From contig JBAZHE010000005.1 of assembly GCA_041652555.1 (NCBI GenBank), positions 1 through 64,000 on the forward strand: a stretch of 64,000 nucleotides of DNA, in the 5' to 3' direction. Origin of the DNA: JBAZHE01 sp041652555 (GTDB taxonomy: Bacteria; Patescibacteriota; Patescibacteriia; Patescibacteriales; WJLG01). Each line of letters opens with the position of its first letter. The stretch's first letter is position 1. The notes below the pieces were generated by a model that saw only the letters and a program-made list of their open reading frames with translations, made no database searches and was not told the origin of the DNA. Positions 24,970 to 32,944 of the stretch are shown piece after piece. A program made the position numbers and the translations under genes.

Positions 24970-25626
24970 ATGAATAAAAAAATGTTTTTGATATTTATTG
25001 GTCCTCCGGGGTCTGGCAAGGGGACGCAAACGGATATGCTGGCGGAGAAATTAGAAATTCCGGCGGTGTCACCGGGTGAGCTTTTGCGTCAAGAAGTGAA
25101 AAATAAAACTATTATTGGACGCAAGATTGAGAAGATTTTAGCTTCAGGAAAATTTGTTGAAAATGATATAGTAGAAGAACTTTTGAAAAAGCGCTTAGCG
25201 AAAAAAGACGCTAAGAGTGGTGTGATTTTTGATGGCTTTCCGCGCAATTTTGCTCAGATGTCTTTCTTGGAAAAAAAATTAGAAAATTCCGGAAAAAATA
25301 AAAATAAAATTTTAGTCGTATATATACATATTAGCGATAAAGAGGCGAAGAAGCGCTTGTCACGCCGTCGTGTTTGCTTCTGTGGTGCTACTTATCATTT
25401 AGACTATAATCCGCCAAAGAAAAAAGATATCTGTGATGTTTGCGGTAAGAGATTAATGCATCGCGCTGATGATAAGCCAGACGTGGTTACTCGACGTCTA
25501 AAACTTTTTCATAAAGAAAATGATCCAATTATGAAACATTTTGTCAAAGAAAAAATATTAGTAAAAATAAATGGCGAACAAACAATAGATAAAATTCAGA
25601 AAGATATTTTAAAATACGTAATTTAA
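24970..25626 (+). CDS. adk: Adenylate kinase
   Basis: 218 residues, interconverting ATP, ADP and AMP. The P-loop GPPGSGKGTQ is at 11-20, FDGFPRN binds AMP and RLSRRRV precedes the LID. The LID carries four cysteines (136, 138, 155, 158) as in the zinc-LID type. The first pair is spaced CxC (CFCG) instead of the usual CxxC, which may weaken metal binding. The following gene is map, as in many spc operons. Confidence 0.94.
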   Translation: MNKKMFLIFIGPPGSGKGTQTDMLAEKLEIPAVSPGELLRQEVKNKTIIGRKIEKILASGKFVENDIVEELLKKRLAKKDAKSGVIFDGFPRNFAQMSFLEKKLENSGKNKNKILVVYIHISDKEAKKRLSRRRVCFCGATYHLDYNPPKKKDICDVCGKRLMHRADDKPDVVTRRLKLFHKENDPIMKHFVKEKILVKINGEQTIDKIQKDILKYVI

Positions 25627-25653
25627 TACGTAATTAATTACGTATATAATTAT

Positions 25654-26484
25654 ATGGTTAGTATTAAATCAAAAGAAGAAATAGTGATTTTGCGTCAGGG
25701 CGGAAAGATTCTTGGCCGTATTTTGCGTGCGGTTGCAGACAAAGCTAAAATTGGCGTTAGCACGGCTGAATTGGAGGAAATAGCTTGTGCCTTAATAGAA
25801 AAGAGTGGTGGAAGGCCGGCTTTTAAAAATTACGAGATTCATAATGGGCGTTATTTTCCAACTGCTTTGTGTACTTCAATTAACGAAGAAATTGTTCACG
25901 GTCCAGCCGTGCCTGGGCGTATTTTAAAGAATGGCGACCTTCTAAGTATTGATATTGGCATGGAATGGCCGGTAAGAAAAGCCGAACAAAAAAAAATCGG
26001 TATAAGCAATTCTCATTCTTCAGATGGCGGTTTTTATACTGACACCGCTTTGAGTGTGCCGATCGGAAAAATTAGCGCTAAGAATGCCAAGCTTTTGCGA
26101 GTTACTAAAAAATCTTTAGAAATAGGCATAGCCGAAGCGCGACCTGGCAATACTTTAAATAACCTCGGCCGAGCCATCCAACGATATGTAGAAAAAAACG
26201 GTTTTTCCGTGGTGCGAGATTTGGTTGGTCATGGAGTCGGTTATCAAGTACATGAAAGTGCACCGGAAGTTTTTAATTATGAATTTACTAAATATGGAAT
26301 TCCAGATACTATCTTAAAGCCGGGAATGGTAATTGCTATTGAACCAATGATAACTGCCGGCAGTTATCACATCAAAAGTGGTCGTGGTGGCTATGCTATG
26401 GTAACAGCCGACGGTTCAATGGCCGCCCACTTTGAACACACTGTGGCGATTAAAGAAAAAGGGAATATTGTTATTACAGAATGA
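25654..26484 (+). CDS. map: Methionine aminopeptidase, type I
   Basis: 276 residues. It removes the N-terminal Met after deformylation. Metal ligands: D100 (SIDIG), D130 (YTDT), H193 (GHGVGYQVHE), E230 (IEPM) and E261 (FEHT). The two Asp ligands are 30 residues apart, against about 11 normally, because of an insertion of about 19 residues (WPVRKAEQKKIGISNSHSS). The other motifs are complete. The 22 nt before the ATG contain a repeated TACGTAATTAA motif. Confidence 0.93.
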   Translation: MVSIKSKEEIVILRQGGKILGRILRAVADKAKIGVSTAELEEIACALIEKSGGRPAFKNYEIHNGRYFPTALCTSINEEIVHGPAVPGRILKNGDLLSIDIGMEWPVRKAEQKKIGISNSHSSDGGFYTDTALSVPIGKISAKNAKLLRVTKKSLEIGIAEARPGNTLNNLGRAIQRYVEKNGFSVVRDLVGHGVGYQVHESAPEVFNYEFTKYGIPDTILKPGMVIAIEPMITAGSYHIKSGRGGYAMVTADGSMAAHFEHTVAIKEKGNIVITE

Positions 26485-26494
26485 ATTTAATTAA

Positions 26495-26899
26495 ATGCAA
26501 GAAGAATTAAAAATTTATCTTGGGGTTGATTGGGGTGAGAAGAGGATTGGTTTGGCTTTGGGGGATAGCGAAACAAAGGTTGCCACGCCCTTTAAGACTG
26601 TTTCTAGCGCCAAGGAAGTAGCAGAGGTTATCTATGAGGAGATTATAGATGTTTTAGTTTTGGGTGAGCCGATTAAAATGAGAGGGGAGGATAATGGTTT
26701 GAATAAAGATTTTTTGATTTTTTTGGAAGAATTAAAAAAACTTTTACCAAATATTAAAATAGAGTTGATTGATGAGCGATTATCTAGTCAGGAAGCCGAT
26801 AAAATGCCAGGAAACAAAAAAACCAAAGCCAGCCGCGATGAAATATCAGCCATGATAATATTACAAAATTACCTGGATAAAAATGGAACCAACTTTTAA
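26495..26899 (+). CDS. ruvX: Holliday junction resolvase-like protein YqgF/RuvX
   Basis: 134 residues, RNase H-like fold. The N-terminus LGVDWGEKRIGLALGD has the first catalytic Asp, LGEPIKM is in the middle, LIDERLSSQEAD holds the Glu, and SRDEISAMIILQNYL ends it. The family acts in pre-16S rRNA 5'-end maturation and possibly in recombination. Its 3' end overlaps recO by 17 nt. Confidence 0.9.
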   Translation: MQEELKIYLGVDWGEKRIGLALGDSETKVATPFKTVSSAKEVAEVIYEEIIDVLVLGEPIKMRGEDNGLNKDFLIFLEELKKLLPNIKIELIDERLSSQEADKMPGNKKTKASRDEISAMIILQNYLDKNGTNF

Positions 26900-27395
26900 T
26901 ACTCGAGCTATAATTCTGGATAAAAAAGATTTTCGGGAAGCTGATTCTCGAATTATTGTTTTTAGCGAAGATTTTGGCAAAATGTTATTGGTTGTCCGCG
27001 GCGGGAAAAAAATAAAATCAAAATTAGCTGGTCATTCAGAGCCCTTTACTCTGTCACGTTTAATGGTTGTTCGCGGTAAAGATTTTGATTATGCCGGTTC
27101 CGTGGTCGGTGAAGAGTTTTACTCAGCCATTAAAGAAGATTTAGATAAAATATTTATCGCTGGACAAGCCATTATGTTGGTTGATAAAATGACGCGGGAA
27201 GGCGAGGTTGACGGCCAAAAGGAAATTTTTAATCTCTTAAAAGAATTTTTAGATGAACTGGAAAAATCCTCCTTACAAAATAGTTATGTCATCCCGGCGG
27301 AGGCTGGGATCCAGGATTTTGAAGTATTTTCTCAAAAACTAACTGTTATTTTAGGCTTTTCCCAAGAAGATTTTGAAGAATTAAGGCGAAAATAA
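26883..27395 (+). CDS. recO: Short DNA repair protein RecO carrying an in-frame repeat
   Basis: 170 residues against about 240 in the family. The OB-fold N-terminus is clear (TRAIILDKKDFREADSRIIVF, GKMLLVVRGGKK). The middle is helical. The C-terminus is shortened and lacks the Cys zinc-ribbon seen in many RecO proteins. Residues 135-144 (YVIPAEAGIQ) are encoded by a copy of a dispersed palindromic repeat at 27287-27314. RecO loads RecA with RecR. It overlaps ruvX, so it is translated from the same message. Confidence 0.82.
   Translation: MEPTFNTRAIILDKKDFREADSRIIVFSEDFGKMLLVVRGGKKIKSKLAGHSEPFTLSRLMVVRGKDFDYAGSVVGEEFYSAIKEDLDKIFIAGQAIMLVDKMTREGEVDGQKEIFNLLKEFLDELEKSSLQNSYVIPAEAGIQDFEVFSQKLTVILGFSQEDFEELRRK
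27287..27314 (+). repeat. Palindromic repeat family B, copy inside recO
   Basis: A 28-nt sequence beginning TGTCATCCCGGCGG and ending GGGATCCAG. It matches the arms of the element at 42301-42370 and, in reverse, the copy at 44934-44959. It is read in frame as VIPAEAGIQ. Confidence 0.75.
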
Positions 27396-27537
27396 GGGAT
27401 AATTTCTCCCTTGCCAAAAACAGCGAAATAGTGTAAGATAAAAGATATTTTTAAAAAATTTGGAAGGTTTTGATAGGTACATTTGACTTTAAAAACATTA
27501 AAGTCTAAGTAGTTTATTTAATCCAAGGAGATAGCTG

Positions 27538-27675
27538 ATGTTTATTCCAGATTTAGATGTTCGTAGTACGGCTAAAATTAATCAAAAACCTGTCACCAAT
27601 AATGAGGATGAAAATCAGGTGTTTGATTTTCTTCCAATAGCAGGAGATAATGATTCGGAGGAGCTGTATTTTTAG
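27538..27675 (+). CDS. Small acidic protein (45 residues) with a strong ribosome-binding site
   Basis: The sequence AAGGAG at 27525-27530 stands 7 nt before the ATG, one of the best Shine-Dalgarno sites in the window. The product starts MFIPDLDVRSTAKIN and ends DNDSEELYF. It is acidic, without Cys or a hydrophobic segment. A hairpin follows the stop, so it forms a compact single-gene unit between recO and aspS. No family recognised. The combination of RBS, ORF and hairpin argues that it is real. Confidence 0.6.
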   Translation: MFIPDLDVRSTAKINQKPVTNNEDENQVFDFLPIAGDNDSEELYF

Positions 27676-27683
27676 GGAATAAA

Positions 27684-27728
27684 TGGGGGAACTGAGGAAG
27701 TTCCCCATCCATCAAAGTCTTTTTAAAT
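27684..27728 (+). terminator. Hairpin after the 45-residue gene
   Basis: GGGGAACT, loop GAGG, AAGTTCCCC. The T-rich stretch comes about 15 nt later (TCTTTTTAAATTTTTT), so termination may be imperfect, with readthrough to aspS. Confidence 0.5.
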
Positions 27729-27741
27729 TTTTTATTTTTTT

Positions 27742-29526
27742 ATGTTAAGAACACACACTTGTGGACAATTGAATGAAGCCGATATCGGTTTAGAAGTTGA
27801 GCTTTCCGGTTGGGTTTATCGCCGTCGTGATCATGGTGGAGTTATTTTTATTGATTTGCGCGATCGTTATGGCGTCACCCAGATTAAATTCGACGTTAAC
27901 CACGGAACTTCAGAAGCAATGATGGCCGAAGCTGATAAATTAAGAAGCGAATGGGTAATCAATGTTAAAGGCAAGACAATTGGGCGTCCGGAAGATATGG
28001 TGAATTCAAAAATGCCGACCGGTGAAATTGAAATTGAAGTTTTGGAATTAAATATTTTAAATACTTCCAAGGCTTTACCTTTTGAGTTAGAAGAGGAAAA
28101 AACTTCCAATATCAACGAAGCTTTGCGTTTGAAATATCGTTTTCTTGATTTACGGCGCGAGCGTTTGCAAAGCATAGTAAAAATGCGTAATTCCTTAATT
28201 AGATATATTCGCGATTATTTTCATAAAAATGACTTTATTGATATCCAAACTCCTATTTTAGCGAATTCTTCACCAGAGGGAGCGCGAGACTATTTGGTTC
28301 CTTCTCGTCTTTATCCGGGAAAATTTTATGCTCTTCCTCAAGCCCCTCAACAGTTTAAGCAACTACTAATGGTAGCCGGGATGGATAGATATTTTCAAGT
28401 CGCTCCCTGTTTTCGCGACGAAAATCCGCGTGAACATCGTCATGCCGGTGATTTTTATCAGGTTGATTTTGAAATGAGTTTTGTTGAGCAAGAAGATGTT
28501 TGGGCGATTACTGAGCCACTAATGATTGAATTGATAGAAAAATTTACTGATAAAAAAGTAGTTAATAAGAAATTTCCGCGTTTGCCTTATAACGAGGCGA
28601 TGATAAAATACGGTTCTGATAAACCTGATTTACGTTTTGATTTGGAAATAAAACCAATAACCGAATTAATAACAGCTGATTGTGGGTTTTCAGTTTTTGC
28701 CAGTGTGCTAAAAGATGGTGGCGTGATTCATGCTCTAAAAGTTGACGGAGGTAATGTTTTTTCTCGTAGCGTGATAGATGAATTAACTGAAATAGCCAAA
28801 GATAAGGGAGCTAAGGGTTTGGCTTATATTCAGATGCGTGAAGATGGTCCGGCTTCGCCAATAAATAAATTTTTGGGCGATGAATTGATGAATAAGATAA
28901 TTGCTATGGTTGGCGCTAAAATCGGTGATATAATTTTCTTTGGCGCCGATGAGTTAAGAATAGTTTGTTCAGCTTTGGGTGCTGTGCGTTCTAAATGCGG
29001 TGAACTTTTAAACTTAAAAGATCCGAAAAAGGTAGCTTTTGCCTGGATTATTGATTTTCCAATGTATTCCATGTCAGAAATAGAGCCGGGGAAGATTGAT
29101 TTTGAACATAATCCTTTTTCTATGCCTTCTGGCGGAATGGAGTCTTTGGAAAAAGAAAATCCTTTAGATATTAAAGCCAGTCAATATGATTTGGCTTGTA
29201 ACGGTTATGAGCTTTTGTCCGGTGGTATTCGCAACCATAATCCTGAAATAATGTACAAAGCTTTTGAAATAGCTGGATATACTAAAGAGGATGTAGATAA
29301 AAAATTTGGCGCAATGTTGCGCGCTTTTGAATACGGCGCTCCGCCTCACGGTGGTGCAGCCATAGGTTTTGACCGTTTATTAATGATTATAATGGATTGC
29401 GATTCTATTCGTGATGTTTACGCTTTTCCCAAAGACGGCCAAGGACGCGACGTGATGATGGATTCCCCCTCAGAAGTGACGCCAAAGCAGTTGAAGGAAT
29501 TAGGTATTAAAATTGTAGAAAAATAA
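27742..29526 (+). CDS. aspS: Aspartyl-tRNA synthetase, bacterial type
   Basis: 594 residues. N-terminal OB anticodon-binding domain (LSGWVYRRRDHGGVIFIDLRD in two stretches), class II motif 2 (FRDENPREHRHAGDFYQVD region), the bacterial GAD insertion (about 290-420) and motif 3 GAAIGFDRLLMI near the end. GatB is encoded on the same scaffold, so tRNA-dependent amidation also operates in this organism. Ends with a clear terminator. Confidence 0.96.
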   Translation: MLRTHTCGQLNEADIGLEVELSGWVYRRRDHGGVIFIDLRDRYGVTQIKFDVNHGTSEAMMAEADKLRSEWVINVKGKTIGRPEDMVNSKMPTGEIEIEVLELNILNTSKALPFELEEEKTSNINEALRLKYRFLDLRRERLQSIVKMRNSLIRYIRDYFHKNDFIDIQTPILANSSPEGARDYLVPSRLYPGKFYALPQAPQQFKQLLMVAGMDRYFQVAPCFRDENPREHRHAGDFYQVDFEMSFVEQEDVWAITEPLMIELIEKFTDKKVVNKKFPRLPYNEAMIKYGSDKPDLRFDLEIKPITELITADCGFSVFASVLKDGGVIHALKVDGGNVFSRSVIDELTEIAKDKGAKGLAYIQMREDGPASPINKFLGDELMNKIIAMVGAKIGDIIFFGADELRIVCSALGAVRSKCGELLNLKDPKKVAFAWIIDFPMYSMSEIEPGKIDFEHNPFSMPSGGMESLEKENPLDIKASQYDLACNGYELLSGGIRNHNPEIMYKAFEIAGYTKEDVDKKFGAMLRAFEYGAPPHGGAAIGFDRLLMIIMDCDSIRDVYAFPKDGQGRDVMMDSPSEVTPKQLKELGIKIVEK

Positions 29527-29533
29527 AACGAAC

Positions 29534-29564
29534 GAAGCTCTAAAAATGAGCTTCTTTTGTTTTT
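29534..29564 (+). terminator. Intrinsic terminator after aspS
   Basis: GAAGCTC, loop TAAAAAT, GAGCTTC, then TTTTGTTTTT. Confidence 0.85.
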
Positions 29565-29656
29565 GGTAAGGGAGTAGTATAATAAAGATAAATTTAAATT
29601 ATTATTTTGTTAGCTAGAAAATCAAGGCTCTCTTGTTTTTTAGTGCAAGCAATTTT

Positions 29657-30622
29657 ATGGAAGAAATAAATAAAAATGAGGAGTCGCGTCCTTATAATGC
29701 GGCTAAGTATGTATTTTTTTATCTTACTCATTTGGTTTCCTTGATTTTTATGGCGATTTCTTTTGGTACGATAATTTTTCAGGCCATAAACAGAAAGATT
29801 AGCGACCCGATAAATCTTTATAGTGCTTTCTACCAGGAAGGAGCTATGAAGTTCGGTATTGCCGCTTTATTTGTTTTCGCGCCGGTTTATTATATTGTGA
29901 GCCACTTTATTCTTAAAGCGGTGCGCCAAGGTGAAATCAAGCGCGACTCCGGAATCCGCCGCTGGCTTACGTATTTAATTTTATTTGTTTCCTTTTTGGT
30001 TTTTGCTGGATATCTAGTCGCTTTCATTATCAGTTTCTTAAATGGAGAATTAACTTTGAAATTTATTTTGAAAGTTATTACTGTGATGATCATCGCCGCC
30101 GCGGTTTTTAGTTTTTATTTCTATGACATCATGAGAAAAAAAACTGAAGGGGAAAAAAGCCGCGTGATAAAAATTTATTTTTTATCCACAGCCATCGCTG
30201 TCGCAATAGTTTTTGTTGGTTCATTTTTTGTTATTGATAATCCAACTCAGATGCGCGCAAAGAAATTGGATAATGAGGTTACGACTAAATTCTACACGAT
30301 TGATAATTGCGTCGATCAGTATTATCGCGAGAAAAAAACCATGCCTTTAAATATGGATGAGATCAAAGCTAATTGCGATTATTTTTTGGATGATGTTGCT
30401 ATAGATAAGGAATCCGGCAAAGCCTTTGAATATCGCTTAAAACAGGATAAAACCTATGAATTATGCGCTCAATTTCGTGTTTCCAATAAAGACGATAAAA
30501 ACAATAATCAACCGGCCTATACTTCGCCGGAAAATAAATCAATGTTGCATGATTCTGGTTGGCAATGTTTGGAAAGAAAAATTTATTACGCCGACACCGA
30601 TCCAATCAACTTAGTAAAATAA
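29657..30622 (+). CDS. Membrane protein with DUF5671-like N-terminal region
   Basis: 321 residues from the ATG at 29657; a TTG eight codons upstream is less likely. It has five hydrophobic helices between about residues 15 and 205 (VFFYLTHLVSLIFMAISFG, FGIAALFVFAPVYYIV, YLILFVSFLVFAGYLVAFI, ITVMIIAAAVFSFYFY, FLSTAIAVAIVFVGSFFVI). A soluble C-terminal domain of about 110 residues has four cysteines (NCVDQYY, ANCDYF, ELCAQF, WQCLE). The first part resembles the DUF5671 family from memory. The C-terminal part probably faces outside. A strong terminator follows. Confidence 0.7.
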   Translation: MEEINKNEESRPYNAAKYVFFYLTHLVSLIFMAISFGTIIFQAINRKISDPINLYSAFYQEGAMKFGIAALFVFAPVYYIVSHFILKAVRQGEIKRDSGIRRWLTYLILFVSFLVFAGYLVAFIISFLNGELTLKFILKVITVMIIAAAVFSFYFYDIMRKKTEGEKSRVIKIYFLSTAIAVAIVFVGSFFVIDNPTQMRAKKLDNEVTTKFYTIDNCVDQYYREKKTMPLNMDEIKANCDYFLDDVAIDKESGKAFEYRLKQDKTYELCAQFRVSNKDDKNNNQPAYTSPENKSMLHDSGWQCLERKIYYADTDPINLVK

Positions 30623-30630
30623 AAATTAAA

Positions 30631-30662
30631 AATGGTCCCGAGCGATCGGGACCATTTTTTTG
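30631..30662 (+). terminator. Strong intrinsic terminator
   Basis: AATGGTCCCGA, loop GCGA, TCGGGACCATT and a run of seven T. Confidence 0.9.
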
Positions 30663-30672
30663 TCAAAAAGTA

Positions 30673-30801
30673 TTGTGGACAAAAAAAATTTGTGCTATAA
30701 TTATTTTTAGATAGAATTTTTTTAAAAAATGTTTTCTTTTTTTCGGGAGTGTGTTATAATTTTAATTGAAAGCTTTTATTTTTTTTTAAAAGTGCTATAA
30801 T
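30673..30801 (+). promoter_or_regulatory. Three tandem extended -10 promoters
   Basis: TGnTATAAT occurs three times: TATAAT at 30696-30701, 30755-30760 and 30796-30801. The first has a TTGTGG -35-like box at 30673 with a 17-nt spacer. The third ends 6 nt before the ATG at 30808, giving a leaderless mRNA; the first two would give leaders of about 100 and 40 nt. Confidence 0.6.
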
Positions 30802-30807
30802 TAAATT

Positions 30808-31497
30808 ATGACAGACAAGAAGAAAATTTTTCCAATCGCTCTAAAAAAATATTTAACTGCCCATAGTGTTAACTCGAAAATTTTAGAGCACAAAACAGTT
30901 TACACTGCGATTGATGTTGCTAATACTTTAAAAAAGAAAATGGAAGAAATAGTTAAATCGCTTTTGGTAAAGGTTGATAATTATTATTATATTGTTTGTC
31001 TGCCGGCTGATCATAATCTTGATTTTAAAAAAATAAAATCAGCGATAGAAAGAACCACCGGAGTAAAAGTTAAAACTATAAAGATTCCTGACGAGAAGAC
31101 AATGATTAAGGTTTTGAAACTTCAAAAAGAAGGGATGTCAGCTTTTGGTGGACTTTATAAGTTACCGGTCATTGTTGAGAAAAAATTAGCTAGTATTAAA
31201 AGAGCTGTTTTTTCTACCGGAACATTCAACCATTCAGTAGAATTGGGGTTAAAAGATTTTATTAAGTTAGAAAACGCTGTTTTGGCCAGTTTTGGGATTA
31301 AAAAGAAGGTTAAAGTTATTAATAAACGTTCTTCTTCATCTTTGATGATGAAGCACGCCAATAAAAAACCTATGGCTACTAAAAAAAAGGCCGTAAAGAA
31401 AGCCGTCAAAAAAGCCAAGAAGCCTGTAAAAAAGGCTAAAAAGGCTGTTAAGAAGGTAAAAAAGGCCACTAAAAAGGCAAAAAAAGCGAAGAAATAA
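30808..31497 (+). CDS. YbaK/EbsC-like (prolyl-tRNA editing) protein with histone-H1-like tail
   Basis: 229 residues. Residues 1-165 match the YbaK/aminoacyl-tRNA deacylase fold: LEHKTVYTAIDVANTLKKKM, VKSLLVKVDNYYYIVCLPAD, GLYKLPVIVEKKL and FSTGTFNHSVELGLKDFIKL. Such proteins hydrolyse misacylated tRNA. Residues about 180-229 are nearly pure Lys/Ala/Val repeats (KKAVKKAKKPVKKAKK), like a histone H1 or AlgP tail, suggesting binding of nucleic acid. Three promoters precede it and a terminator follows. Confidence 0.8.
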   Translation: MTDKKKIFPIALKKYLTAHSVNSKILEHKTVYTAIDVANTLKKKMEEIVKSLLVKVDNYYYIVCLPADHNLDFKKIKSAIERTTGVKVKTIKIPDEKTMIKVLKLQKEGMSAFGGLYKLPVIVEKKLASIKRAVFSTGTFNHSVELGLKDFIKLENAVLASFGIKKKVKVINKRSSSSLMMKHANKKPMATKKKAVKKAVKKAKKPVKKAKKAVKKVKKATKKAKKAKK

Positions 31498-31527
31498 TTA
31501 ATTTTTAGCTTTTTCTTTACGAGGAGG

Positions 31528-31567
31528 AACCACTTCGGCCCAATTATGGACCGAAGTGGTTTTTTTG
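31528..31567 (+). terminator. Strong intrinsic terminator
   Basis: AACCACTTCGG at 31528-31538 pairs with CCGAAGTGGTT at 31551-31561, followed by six further T. Confidence 0.88.
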
Positions 31568-31614
31568 GAGATTTTTTAGTGTGGATAAGAGCTCTTTTAA
31601 AGATTAGCTTTTTT

Positions 31615-31623
31615 TGTTAAGAT
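31615..31623 (+). promoter_or_regulatory. Extended -10 promoter of scpA (leaderless)
   Basis: TGTTAAGAT at 31615-31623. The ATG of scpA at 31630 lies 6 nt after the -10 box, so the mRNA should start at the start codon. Confidence 0.5.
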
Positions 31624-31629
31624 TAAAGA

Positions 31630-32346
31630 ATGATTAATGTTAAGTTAGAAAAATTTGAAGGTCCGCTGTCTTTGCTTTTGAAGATGATAGAGGCGGAAGA
31701 ACTGGATATTACCCAGGTTTCCTTAGCCAAGATAGCTGATCAATATGTAGAATATTTAAAAGGCTGCCAGGATATAGATCCGGATTTGTTAGCTGATTTT
31801 TTAGTGGTGGCCGCCAAGCTTCTATATATAAAATCTAGGGCGTTATTGCCTTATCTTTTTCCAGCCGAAGAAGAAGACCTTGGCGATTTGGAACGCCAAC
31901 TCAAAATGTATCGCGAGTTTTTGGATGCTATGGCTAAATTGATGGAAATTTTACAAAAAAAACATTTTTCTTTTTCTCCAACCGGACGGAATTTGCGCAA
32001 GATGATTGGCTTGGAAGATAAGTTTTTTTCACCGCCGAAGAAATTGTCCAAAGAAAATTTGGCTGAAATTTTTTCGTTTTTTTTGAAAAATAAAAAAGTT
32101 ATTCATCTGGAAGAACGGGTGTTAGAACAAAAAATAAATATTGAAGATAAAATTTTGCATATTCAGCAGGCGTTATTCAGTTGTTTAAAAGTAAGCTTTA
32201 AAGAATTTTTAACCACCGCGCAGTCGAAGAACGAAGTGATTGTAAGTTTTTTGGCGATGCTGGAGCTGATGAAGCAGAAATTTATCGATGTTCATCAGGA
32301 AGAATTATTTGCGGAAATAATGATGAGTAAAAAAGAAAATATATAA
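31630..32346 (+). CDS. scpA: Segregation and condensation protein A
   Basis: 238 residues, kleisin subunit of the SMC-ScpAB condensin. The N-terminus KLEKFEGPLSLLLKMIEAEE (in two stretches) is typical of ScpA, and then YLKGCQDIDPDLLADFLVVA and the C-terminal winged-helix part SFLAMLELMKQKFI. The partner scpB follows 4 nt later, so the two are expressed together. Confidence 0.92.
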   Translation: MINVKLEKFEGPLSLLLKMIEAEELDITQVSLAKIADQYVEYLKGCQDIDPDLLADFLVVAAKLLYIKSRALLPYLFPAEEEDLGDLERQLKMYREFLDAMAKLMEILQKKHFSFSPTGRNLRKMIGLEDKFFSPPKKLSKENLAEIFSFFLKNKKVIHLEERVLEQKINIEDKILHIQQALFSCLKVSFKEFLTTAQSKNEVIVSFLAMLELMKQKFIDVHQEELFAEIMMSKKENI

Positions 32347-32350
32347 TTTT

Positions 32351-32941
32351 ATGAATAATCTAGAATCAAAAATCGAATCACTGCTTTTTATTTCCGGCCG
32401 TCCAATGTCGGTGCGTGAATTAGCTGAGTTAACTAATAGTGACGGCAAAGAAGTGGAGGAAGTTTGCGAGAAGCTTTTGGTAGCTAAAAAAGAATCTGGC
32501 GCCGGCTTGCAAATATTGAAAAATAATTCCAGCTTTCAAATGGTGACCGCCCCAGAAAGCGCCACTTTAATTCAAGAATTTATCAAAGACGAAACAACCG
32601 GCGAATTAAGCCGGCCGTCTTTGGAAACATTAACCATTATCGCTTATCGCGGACCGATTTCCAAAACTGATTTAGACAGAATTAGAGGCGTTAATTGTTC
32701 TTTAATATTACATAATTTATTAGTGCGTGGCTTGATTGATAGTCGTGATGACAAGAAAAAAAACGAGATTTATTATACTGTCACCTTTGATTTTTTAAAG
32801 TTTTTAGGTTTAAATGAAGTTAAAGAATTGCCTGATTTTAAGCGTTTAAGCCAAGATGATACAATCAACAGAATGTTATTTGAAGACGGTATTGATCAGT
32901 CTAAAAGCACAGCAGAAGAAAAATTAGGAGCTTTGCAATAA
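32351..32941 (+). CDS. scpB: Segregation and condensation protein B
   Basis: 196 residues, two winged-helix domains. Motifs ESLLFISGRPMSVRELAEL at the start and LSRPSLETLTIIAYRGPISK, DLDRIRGVNCSLILHNLLVR in the middle. It binds ScpA and regulates SMC. It ends 3 nt before the carboxypeptidase gene. Confidence 0.93.
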   Translation: MNNLESKIESLLFISGRPMSVRELAELTNSDGKEVEEVCEKLLVAKKESGAGLQILKNNSSFQMVTAPESATLIQEFIKDETTGELSRPSLETLTIIAYRGPISKTDLDRIRGVNCSLILHNLLVRGLIDSRDDKKKNEIYYTVTFDFLKFLGLNEVKELPDFKRLSQDDTINRMLFEDGIDQSKSTAEEKLGALQ

Positions 32942-32944
32942 TTT

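Noticed and set aside
31155..31469. Minus-strand open frame of 104 codons rich in Phe, Ala and Leu
   Set aside because: It is the mirror of the Lys/Ala repeats of the YbaK-tail gene.
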